64,000 nucleotides of DNA from UBA952 sp044361535. GTDB lineage: Bacteria > Bacteroidota > Bacteroidia > Flavobacteriales_D > Crocinitomicaceae. A model generated the notes under the pieces. It was not told where the DNA came from. It searched no databases and saw only the letters and a program-made list of their open reading frames with translations. The position numbers were made by a program, and so were the translations under genes. The stretch covers positions 1 to 64,000 of the forward strand of contig JBIKIQ010000010.1 of NCBI GenBank assembly GCA_044361535.1, written 5' to 3'. Shown piece after piece: positions 26,024-35,500 of the stretch; position 1 is the stretch's first letter, and each line of letters begins with the position of its first letter.

Positions 26024-26967
26024 GCGTAATCATTTCTGCGGTGAATGTCATCTTCTTGATCCTCAATCATCTGCAAGTAGTTGATGTAGCGAATTTCGTC
26101 TATTTCACCTTCATCTACAGCTTCCTTTACGGCACATCTAGGTTCGTTAATATGCAAGCAATTGTGAAATTTACACTGCCCTAAAAGTTTACGCATTTCT
26201 GGAAAATAATGGGCAATTTCTTCTTTGTCCATATCGGTTAAACCAAAAGCACGAATTCCAGGACTGTCAATGATATATCCTCCGGACTGCACGGGGAACA
26301 TTTCAGCAAATGTAGTAGTATGTTTTCCCATGTGATGCGCATCCGAAATATTTCCAATTCGCAAATCAATTTTAGGATCTATACATTTGACTAATGAACT
26401 TTTACCGACACCGCTATTTCCAGCAAATAAAACTTGTTTGTCCTTCAATTCTTCTTTTAAAAAACTATATGATTCAGTTTCCAAGGTTGATACAAAATGA
26501 CAAGGATAACCGATTTTTTCATAAGTATCCTTCCAAAACACCATTTTTTGCTTTGATTCGTCTGAATACAAATCAATTTTATTGAAAATGATTGAAACAG
26601 GAATGCGATATGCTTCAGCTGAAACTAAAAAACGATCGATAAACCCTTGCTGGGTAATGGGTTGTTCAATGGTTGCAACGAGATAAATACGATCAATATT
26701 AGCCGCTAAAATTTGCTTTTGCTTACTTAAATTCGTTGATTTGCGAACCAAATAATTCAATCTAGGTACAACAGAATTGATTGTGTAAATATCGGTAGTT
26801 TCTTCCTCGTGAATTAGTTCAACTTTATCGCCAACCGCAACGGGATTAGTGGTTCTCAAACCCTCCAGCCGTATTTTTCCACGAATTCTAGCGGTAATTT
26901 CCAATCCGTTTTCTAAGAGAACGTTATAGAACTTTCCAGTTGATTTAAGAACAATTCCAGTTAGCAT
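26020..26967 (-). CDS. rsgA: Ribosome small-subunit maturation GTPase RsgA
   Basis: GTPase that proofreads late 30S assembly. 315 residues with an N-terminal OB-fold (GKFYNVLLENG, ARIRGKIRL), then a circularly permuted GTPase domain in the order G4 (NKIDLY), G1 (GNSGVGKSSL), G3 (DSPGIRAFG), and a C-terminal zinc motif with Cys/His (CKFHNCLHINEPRC). Lies 15 nt after accC and overlaps dtd by 4 nt. Confidence 0.96.
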   Translation of the reverse strand: MLTGIVLKSTGKFYNVLLENGLEITARIRGKIRLEGLRTTNPVAVGDKVELIHEEETTDIYTINSVVPRLNYLVRKSTNLSKQKQILAANIDRIYLVATIEQPITQQGFIDRFLVSAEAYRIPVSIIFNKIDLYSDESKQKMVFWKDTYEKIGYPCHFVSTLETESYSFLKEELKDKQVLFAGNSGVGKSSLVKCIDPKIDLRIGNISDAHHMGKHTTTFAEMFPVQSGGYIIDSPGIRAFGLTDMDKEEIAHYFPEMRKLLGQCKFHNCLHINEPRCAVKEAVDEGEIDEIRYINYLQMIEDQEDDIHRRNDYA

Positions 26968-26982
26968 TGAATATACAATCTG

Positions 26983-28464
26983 TTAAGGAATATTAACCCA
27001 AGCACCTGTGATAGGTTGAGATTGAAATTGTTTCTCATCCATTTTTTTCAAGTCATTCCATATTTGTTCAATACCGGCCTCTAAGGCATTCGCTTCATCC
27101 TGAAAGCCCTCATATATAGCATTCGGATCTGAAAAATAGGTTTTGATAAAATTTGTATCAAAATCACCCGAGCGAAATGCAGGATGTTGAAGTACATATT
27201 TACCAAAATCGAGTGTCGTATTCAAACCTGATATTTCATATTCATTGATTGCTTCAAGGCATTTTTCTATCGCTTCTTCTCGCGTTTCTCCCCAAACTAC
27301 CAATTTAGCAATCATTGGGTCATAAAAAATGGGAATTTCCATTCCTTCTTCGAAAGCACCATCTACGCGAATTCCTTTCCCTGAAGGTAAACGATAACGA
27401 TTTAAAGATCCGATATCTGGAGTAAATCCATTCATAGTATCTTCCGCATATAAGCGAATTTCAATTGCGTGGCCGTTGATTTCAAGTCCGTGTTGAAGTT
27501 TAGGTAATCTTTCACCTCTCGCAACTCTTACTTGCCATTCTACCAAATCAAGTCCCGAAATTTCTTCAGTTACCGGATGCTCCACTTGTAAACGTGTATT
27601 CATTTCTAGGAAGAAAAAATCGAGGTTCGCATCGAGTAAAAACTCAACCGTACCTGCTCCTTCGTAGTTACAAGCTTTGCAAACAGCAACAGCAGCTTCT
27701 CCCATTCTTTTGCGTAGTTCTGGACTTACAATGGCACTTGGAGCTTCTTCTACCACTTTTTGATGCCTTCTTTGAATGGAACATTCACGTTCAAAAATAT
27801 ACACTGTATTTCCAAGTTGATCTGCAAAAACTTGAATTTCAATATGTCTTGGTTTGGAAACAAATTTTTCAATGAAAACAGCATCATCACCAAATGAATT
27901 TCTTGCCTCACTTTGTGCTAGGTTCATTTGTTCTTCAAACTCGTCCGAATTTTGAACCAAACGCATTCCTTTTCCACCACCACCAGCCGATGCTTTAATT
28001 AAGATTGGATAACCAACATTTTCCGCAATTTTTTTTGCTTCATTCACATCCGTAATAGCGTGATCTACACCAGGAACTAGGGGAACCCCAAATTCTTTAA
28101 CTGCTTGTTTAGCACGAAGTTTGTCTCCCATTACCTCCATAGATTCGGGAGATGGTCCTATTAGTTTGATACCTGCTGCTTTAACTTTTCGAGCAAAACC
28201 TGCGTTTTCCGACAAAAAACCATATCCTGGATGAATTCCTTCGACGCCCAATTGTTTGCAATAATTAAGTATTTTTTCTTGATTCAAGTAACTTTCTGAT
28301 GATGGACTTGCGCCAAGATATACAGCTTCATCTGCTTCTTTTACATGTGGAGCGTCTTTGTCTGCATCAGAATATACGGCAACAGTAGCGATATTCATTT
28401 TTTTTAGTGTTCGAATGACTCTTCGAGCAATTTCTCCGCGATTGGCGATAAGTACTTTTTTCAT
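26983..28464 (-). CDS. accC: Biotin carboxylase subunit of an acyl-CoA carboxylase
   Basis: ATP-dependent carboxylation of biotin on its carrier protein, first half-reaction of acetyl- (or propionyl-) CoA carboxylase. 493 residues: N-domain KVLIANRGEIARRVIRT, ATP-grasp glycine loop KASAGGGGKGMR, ERECSIQRRHQK, and the catalytic region EMNTRLQVEHPVTEE. It is about 45 residues longer than the E. coli enzyme because of a C-terminal extension ending GAWVNIP. No biotin carrier (accB) gene is next to it, unlike the usual accBC pair, so the substrate (acetyl or propionyl) cannot be settled here. Confidence 0.92.
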   Translation of the reverse strand: MKKVLIANRGEIARRVIRTLKKMNIATVAVYSDADKDAPHVKEADEAVYLGASPSSESYLNQEKILNYCKQLGVEGIHPGYGFLSENAGFARKVKAAGIKLIGPSPESMEVMGDKLRAKQAVKEFGVPLVPGVDHAITDVNEAKKIAENVGYPILIKASAGGGGKGMRLVQNSDEFEEQMNLAQSEARNSFGDDAVFIEKFVSKPRHIEIQVFADQLGNTVYIFERECSIQRRHQKVVEEAPSAIVSPELRKRMGEAAVAVCKACNYEGAGTVEFLLDANLDFFFLEMNTRLQVEHPVTEEISGLDLVEWQVRVARGERLPKLQHGLEINGHAIEIRLYAEDTMNGFTPDIGSLNRYRLPSGKGIRVDGAFEEGMEIPIFYDPMIAKLVVWGETREEAIEKCLEAINEYEISGLNTTLDFGKYVLQHPAFRSGDFDTNFIKTYFSDPNAIYEGFQDEANALEAGIEQIWNDLKKMDEKQFQSQPITGAWVNIP

Positions 28465-28483
28465 TGTAAAAAACTTGATTTCC

Positions 28484-28491
28484 CAAAGGTA
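28484..28491 (-). promoter_or_regulatory. TACCTTTG, candidate promoter of accC-rsgA-dtd
   Basis: On the minus strand TACCTTTG fits TAnnTTTG and lies 19 nt before the accC ATG. The -33 region reads TACG rather than TTTG. Confidence 0.45.
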
Positions 28492-28619
28492 AAGATTGCA
28501 TTTGATTTATCGTATGCGAAATAAAAAAATGTAGTTTGAAGTACTTGTTTTACTTTTATTCGTGTTAGTGTAACAGAAAACCGGAAAATTGGTATACCAA
28601 GAATATAAATCTAAATTGA

Positions 28620-29420
28620 ATGAGATTGACTAAAATTTATACTTTTACATTGCTGTTATTTACTGTTTTTTCGTATAATTCGCAAGTTTTGAATGTCGAC
28701 AGAGCTATAAAGACTGATACGTTCTTTCGACGTATTAAATGTTCTTTCAATTTTAATTTTTCCAATGACAAACAAAAGCGAAATCTTGTAGATTTTACAA
28801 ATGTTTCTGAAGTTGATGTTTTCTTAAAAAACAACTATTCATTTATTTTTCTTACAAAAAGTGAATTGGCATTTAACGGACTTACGGTTTTAGAAAATAA
28901 TGGTTTTTTTCAACTTAGATTTCGGGATAATGATACTCGTATTGTTGCACCTGATGTTTTTATGCAATATCAATGGAATGGTGTTCAGGGTTTGGAGCGA
29001 AGAGCTCTTTTAGGAATGAATGCTCGAATTAATTGGATGGAGAAAAAAAAATCTGATTTATATACTGGCATTGGTTGTTTTTATGAAATTGAAAAATGGA
29101 ATCCATTTTTAGGTTCGTATGCATTTGCCAAAGATTCATTAACCGTTGTAAATCGAGATTTATTCAGGTTAAACCTTACAGCAAAGTTTGCCTTAAAATT
29201 ATCAAAACACATTGATTTTGCAGGAACTACTTTTGTTCAATTTCCTTTAAATAGCTATTTTACCTCTCCAAGATGGTTCTTTGATTCCAATTTGTTTTTC
29301 AATGTAAACAAACATTTAGCATTTACGCTTCATTATGACCATAATTATGATGCGTATCGACCATTGCCAATTGATAACTATTACTATTCCCTAACAACAG
29401 GAATTAATGTTAAATTTTGA
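28620..29420 (+). CDS. DUF481-like outer-membrane beta-barrel protein, function unknown
   Basis: 266 residues with a signal peptide at about 1-22 (TKIYTFTLLLFTVFSYNSQ). Alternating beta-strand segments rich in aromatic residues follow (NGFFQLRFRDND, SDLYTGIGCFYEIEKW, YYYSLTTGINVKF), ending in the aromatic Phe typical of outer-membrane barrels. It resembles the DUF481/YdiY type of outer-membrane proteins. It is divergent from accC (155-nt gap without ORF) and converges on the giant T9SS gene, sharing its terminator. The role is not known. Confidence 0.65.
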   Translation: MRLTKIYTFTLLLFTVFSYNSQVLNVDRAIKTDTFFRRIKCSFNFNFSNDKQKRNLVDFTNVSEVDVFLKNNYSFIFLTKSELAFNGLTVLENNGFFQLRFRDNDTRIVAPDVFMQYQWNGVQGLERRALLGMNARINWMEKKKSDLYTGIGCFYEIEKWNPFLGSYAFAKDSLTVVNRDLFRLNLTAKFALKLSKHIDFAGTTFVQFPLNSYFTSPRWFFDSNLFFNVNKHLAFTLHYDHNYDAYRPLPIDNYYYSLTTGINVKF

Positions 29421-29451
29421 TTTGAATTGCTTATAACATTAAAGTGGTAAC

Positions 29452-29484
29452 AAAAAAATCCCGAGGTTACTCGGGATTTTTTTT
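29452..29484. terminator. Bidirectional rho-independent terminator between convergent genes
   Basis: A 9-bp stem (aatcccgag / ctcgggatt) with a GTTA loop is preceded by seven A and followed by a T-run, so it works on both strands. It serves the DUF481-like gene (+) and the giant T9SS gene (-). Confidence 0.9.
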
Positions 29485-29502
29485 AAAATACATCTTATTT
29501 TT

Positions 29503-32500
29503 TTAGTAAACTGAATGCTTCAAAACAGTCGATTTGCCAGATTCAGAGATTAATTGAATGTGATAAATTCCTGAAGATAAGTTTTCACGAATAGGGAATA
29601 AATTAATTCCATTCTGAAGTTCTAAAACCTTTGTGGAAATAACTCTACTATTTCCGTCCATGATTTTTAACGTAACTTTCTCATTGGCTTTAGAATGCAT
29701 CACCAAATTAAACTCTCCTTTACTCGGATTAGGATAAGTTGTAATTTTAGCCTCATCGCCACACGAGATTGTAATTGGACCGTAGATTTCATTCATTCCA
29801 TCAATATCCACTTGATTCAATCGGTAGTAATTATCCCCGGTAGATTTTTCTGAATCTATAAATGAATAGTTAATTTCTTCAGTCGAATTTCCAGCTGCTG
29901 AAACAGTTCCAATCACTCGCCAAATTTCTCCATCAGTAGATTTTTCTACATCAAAATGAGAACTGTTTTGTTCTGAGGCTGTAGACCAAGAAAGCGTTAC
30001 GATATCTTCCTCACAAGAAGCAGAGAAGGAGGTGAGTTCTACTGGGAGGGGTGAGCCATTTCCTTGACCAAATCCACCAAAATCACTAAATCCTGATACG
30101 CCATTCCAAGTGATGGTTTTTGTTGCTGTGTTAATAGAAGAAGTCCCCATAGTAGTGCCATTGAAACATACAGAACAACTTCCAGAGGATAACCAACCTG
30201 TTGAGGCGCTCCATTTTGCTGGTAATAGGTTAGACTCAGTTTCATTACTTCCAGTGCCATTTATTACACCAGGGTATGTAAATGAAACGTTATATTGAGG
30301 ATTTGTCATTCCCGTTTGATTCATTTCCCAAAATAAGTTTGTTCTAATATATGCGCCATCTGTTGCATTAGGGTGTAAGCCACTTACTGCCCTTGAAGCC
30401 AAGGAACTTGAAGTAATTGTACCTCCGGTAAAGTTTACTGAAATTGGCGCATAGTCGCTTAATCCAACCGGGAATTTATAATCTACACCAGTAGTTGAAA
30501 TTGATCGGATTAATGCACCTGAGCCACTAGTATTGATATATGAAGAGGAATTACCATTTCCTGTCGCATCTAAGCCCCCAGTTAAGGTTAGATTTCTCGA
30601 CCCTAAAGTGATTACTCCACTTGTTAATTTTAAGCTATTTGTGACAGTTACATTTTCAGATAATGTGACTCCGCCTGTGCCATTAAGTGTTAAATTATTA
30701 ACGTTACCTGAAAATAATCCAGTTGGTAAAGTAAATGCACTACTGTTTGCAAACTCAACTTCGGCAGATGCTCCTGAGGCATCAATACTTCCTCCTGAAA
30801 AGGATATACTTCCATCAGAATAAGTTAATTTATTGTTCAGGGTTATATTTCCAGCGATAGTAAGTGTTCCAGATGCTTTATCAATAATTAAGAAAGGGAA
30901 TATGTCATTTCTCGAAATGCTTTGATTTCCTGTACCATTAATATATACAGCTCGTGAATTGGATACGAAAGTTCCGGTCCCGTACCAATTACCTCCGACT
31001 TTCATGTCACCGCCCGCTGTTGTACTAAGTTTCAATGTTCCTCCATTAAAATTAACATTACCTAAAACATGAATCGGTTCTACTTGATCGGTGAGAGACA
31101 TGTCAAAGGTGCCATCAACCGTAAGTTCATTTCTAACCCAACTTTCACTGCTAAAATTGGAGTTTGCTCCGGGATCCAACGTAGTTCCTGATGAAATTAA
31201 AACATTGTATGGCACTCCAGTGCCAGATGAATACCCGGCTAACCATTCTTTGTCACGACCATATGTGCCACTAGAGTTATATTTTAATGTAGACCCAATT
31301 CCATAACTCGGACGTTCATTCCCAGATACAAAACCGCCACTATTTATTTCCAGTGTTCCATTTACGGTGCTTAGGTTTGTTCCGAAATTAAGACCACTTT
31401 GAAGTTTTAATGTTACGTTTGAACCAAAAGTCCAAGATCCAGTATTTTGTCCACTTAAATTTTTAGTATTCGACGTAACCAAGACATTTCCAGTCCCTGT
31501 AATAGAACACGCGCCATCGGCTAAAATATTCGAATTATTTGGTCCGGAAAAAGTAAGATCGTAATTGTTAAGATCAATACTTGCCGTAGATTTGTGTGTT
31601 AGGGCATTTCCTCCACTAGCAGCAGTCAAGGTTAGATTATTTCCGAGAATAATACTCCCACCATTTTTCTCGTTGACCATGTAGGTAAACGTTTCACCAC
31701 CATTACCTGTGATGGTAGAAGTTCCACTTCCTATGAAGAAAACTGCTCTGCCATTTGTATTCAATGTACTTCCAGAATTTCTAGTCCAATTTCCTCCTAC
31801 TTTGATATCGCCACCATTCGCATTTCCAAGTGATAAATTTCCATTTAATAGAACATTACCAGCGATATCTAATCTTCCAGATTTATTTGAATTGCCACCC
31901 CAATCCATATACAAAGCTGAACCATTATCCACAGTTAGATTTCCGGCTAAACTAAAGTTTGTAGAGAATGAACCACTTCCAGTATTTGGGTAATTTAAGA
32001 TTGTATTGCCCGAAACCTGAACCGAATAAGGAGCTCCTTGACCTGAAGATGCAGACCATTCAGAACTTCTTCCGTAATCTCCTCCAGTGTTGTATTTTAA
32101 GGTAGAATTAATACCATAAGTCGGCGCGTTGGTGTTGATGTATCCTCCTGAATTAATAGTAAGTGTTCCGTTAATAGTTGAAGCAGATCCGAAATTAACG
32201 CCTCCTGCAATATCCACATTATTGAAACTAACCGTTCCCGAAACAGTTCCATTACCAGCAAAAGTTACTTTCGAAGTTCCAGCGGTGAAGGTTCCGTTAT
32301 TGGTAAATGAACCATTGTTCGCAATTGTAATGGTTGGCGCACTAGAAGTTGATACAGTCGCTCCGGAGTTAATTGTCAATGAATTTAAACTAACATTTGA
32401 AGAAATCACAGCTGAATTTGAGGTTCCTGAAGGTATTGTTACACTAGTTGAGGAAGTTGGAACACCTCCACACCAGTTTGCAGCGTCAGACCAATCTGTT

Positions 32501-35500
32501 GAGGTGCCGCCAATCCAGGAGCCTGAGGATACAATCGCTGCAGTTGAAGCTAAACGAGTTGTACTTTCACAACTATTAGTAGTCTGTGAAGCATAATAAG
32601 TTGAATTATTAACCAATGCGGTATTTGTTGCTAAAGCTGTACCACCAGATGCTGCTGAATACCATTGAATAGAAGTACCAGTTGCACTTAATTCGGCCAA
32701 TGTTGCTCCCGTACAAAGTGTTTGTGTAGCACTTCCAGTTGGAGCAGATGGATTAGTATTTATTGTTACAACAACAGCTGTTCGAGAAACACTTTCACAT
32801 CCGTCAACTGTTTGTGTTGCATAGTAAGTTGTGCTATTTGTAAGAGTAGTTGAAGTACTCAATGCTGTTCCTCCTGTTGAAGCGCTATACCATTGAGGGG
32901 CTGTACCTGTTGCTGTTAAACTCGCAACTGTTGGTGATGTAGCCGAACAAAATGCTTGATCACTTGCCGTTGGAGCTGAAACTGTTCCGCAAGGTTTGAT
33001 GGAGAAATCATCAATTCCCATTCCGTCATCATTACCCGAAATATTTAAATCTGACCATCTTATCCAAAAGGATGATCCATTACTAATATTTAATCCTGTT
33101 AATACATTAGAAATATTCGTACTTTGTTGAAGACTAGCACTTCCTGTGACCGATTGACTTGAATTCACATAATCTAGATCATTAAAATCAGTCCAAGTGC
33201 CTGTTGATAAAGAAGTTGCATTTAAACTATATTGGAAGTCTAATTGATCAGTACGTGAAGCAACTGCCACACGCCATGTTTCACCTAAAAAACTTATAAA
33301 TAAATTATTTATTACCTCACCCGTGTTGTTTGTGAATTTGGCTCCATAAGAAGCTGAATATGAATTTGAAACTAAACTACCAAGTGACCTATCTGATGAT
33401 GCAGTCGAACCAAAACTGTATGCATCCGCTGTGGCAGAACTACCGGTACCAGCAGTGTAAATATTTGCCCCACCGGTTTCTGATAAATACCATCCCGAAG
33501 GCAGAGAAGAAGAAGTTCCTGAAGTTGCTAATGTATTAAAATCTTGCGTGAAATTAGTTCCCAAAGTTGTGAGTGAAATTGAACTTGTCAACGTCATAGC
33601 CCCAGCACTCACTGAACTCCACGCACTACTTCCAGCACTATTCACTGCTTTTATTCGGTAGTAATAAGTTGTACCTTCTGCTAAACTTGAAAACGCATTT
33701 GTTATAGTTCCTGATGCAATACTTGAAGCAGTTGATGTAATGGAGGAAAAATCGTTAGCTGTAGATAATTCAATTGTATACGTGAAAGTTACTGCACCTT
33801 GTGAACTTGGAGCAGTCCAATTAGCAGTTAAGCCAGATGATGTAATTGAGCTTGCAGTCCCAACAGTAGGTGCGTTCGATAATGTTGACGAATTTCCAGA
33901 AGTTGAGTTAGCCGATGTTCCTGAAGCATTTACCGCTCTAACTCTCACATAATATAAAGTATTAGCAGTTAATCCTGTTACGGCTTGCGAATTGGTATTT
34001 ACGGTTAAATCTTGATAACCACTTACAAAGTTTGCAAAATTTGAAGCTGTTGATACATCCAATTTATAAGAACTTGCTCCCGTTGTTGCTGTCCAATCTA
34101 CTGTGAATCCAGTTGTTGTAATACTACTAAAAGTTGGAGTAGCAGGTGCGTCCGTCAATGTAATGGTACTTGCACTTAATGGAGAAGTTGTTCTGTAATC
34201 GATGTTTGAACCACTATTGTTATATGCAAAGACAAAGGTGTAATAGGTAGTTCCCGCAAATAAACTGCTATTGGAAATTCCTGAGATAGTACTTCCCACA
34301 CTTACAACTGTTCCACCTCCAAGAATATTTCCTGCTGTGTAAGTTGTTCCATCAACTGGATCAGCAGATAAACTTGCTGATATACTTGTTATTACAAGAT
34401 ATCCATCCGGGCTACCCGTTGCTGCGGTGAATGCAGTACTGAATGAAGAAGTTGTGATAGAGCTAAATACCAATGAAGTAGCTTGATCGCTTGGTTCTGC
34501 TTTTAAAGTTGTAAATGAAATTACTCCTCCATAGCTTGTTCCAGAGGTATTTGTTGCATATGCTTGGTAGTAATACGTTGTATTTGTTGTTAATGAAGAA
34601 ACATTTTCACTAAATATTCCTGTACCTGATCCAGAGGATTGGTCAGTTACACCACCCTCACCAATGGTCGGTGTATTATCTGAAGTACTGTAAACAAATC
34701 CTCTAGCTGTTACACTTGCTCCACCATCAGATGTAATTTCTCCATTGAATGTAGCGGTAGTTGATAAAATGGAACTCGCGGCAGTGGTAGTTAATACTGG
34801 AGGAGTTGATCCTGACTGAGTTGTGGTATTAGCTGTAGGTGCAGATGCCGTCAGATAATTATAGGTCGTTGCATTTGTACCATCCCAAGTGTAAGGAATT
34901 AGCAAATAATTGTATTGCGTTGAGCCCGCAAGTCCTGAGTTCGAAATTGATGTGGCATTTTCAGCGATAACACTTGAAACAATTGTTGTATTCGCTCCAG
35001 CGGATGGAGCTGCACCGTTTGAATTACCCAACAAAGGTGTATTAGGTGATGTTGCTCTCAAAAGCACATAGCCTTTATTGGTTGCTCCTGATGAAGGAAA
35101 AGTAGCTGCGTTCCATGTGAGGTCGATATTGCTCGAAGAGTTGGCGGTTGCACTTAAACTCGATGCTTGAGCAGTAGCTGGGTTTGAAAGCGTTCTAAAA
35201 GTTTTCTCATCGCCATACCCTGTTCCTCCAGCATTGGTAGCATAGGCGCGTATGTAATAAAGTGTTTGAGGACTTAATGAAGATAGGGATGATGAATAGT
35301 TACTAGCGCCCGTTCCATCATCTGTGGAAGAATTAGAAGTAGTTGGCGCAGTTGAAGTGTTCCATACCACACCTTTAGAAGTAATATTTGTTCCTGACAG
35401 TGTTTGTCCTCCCGATGATGCCGTTGTGTTGGTGATTGAAGATGCTGCCACTGTTGTAGTGACTGTTGGAGCTGCGATGTAAACTGCATTTTGATTTCCA

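Noticed and set aside
32129..32596. 155-codon open frame on the plus strand inside the giant T9SS gene, with similar ones at 30533-30823, 31709-31993 and 36140-36388
   Set aside because: They are antisense to the low-complexity Ser/Thr/Gly-rich coding frame, show only Val/Pro/Glu-rich translation with no domain, and lack promoters; the minus-strand gene explains the DNA.
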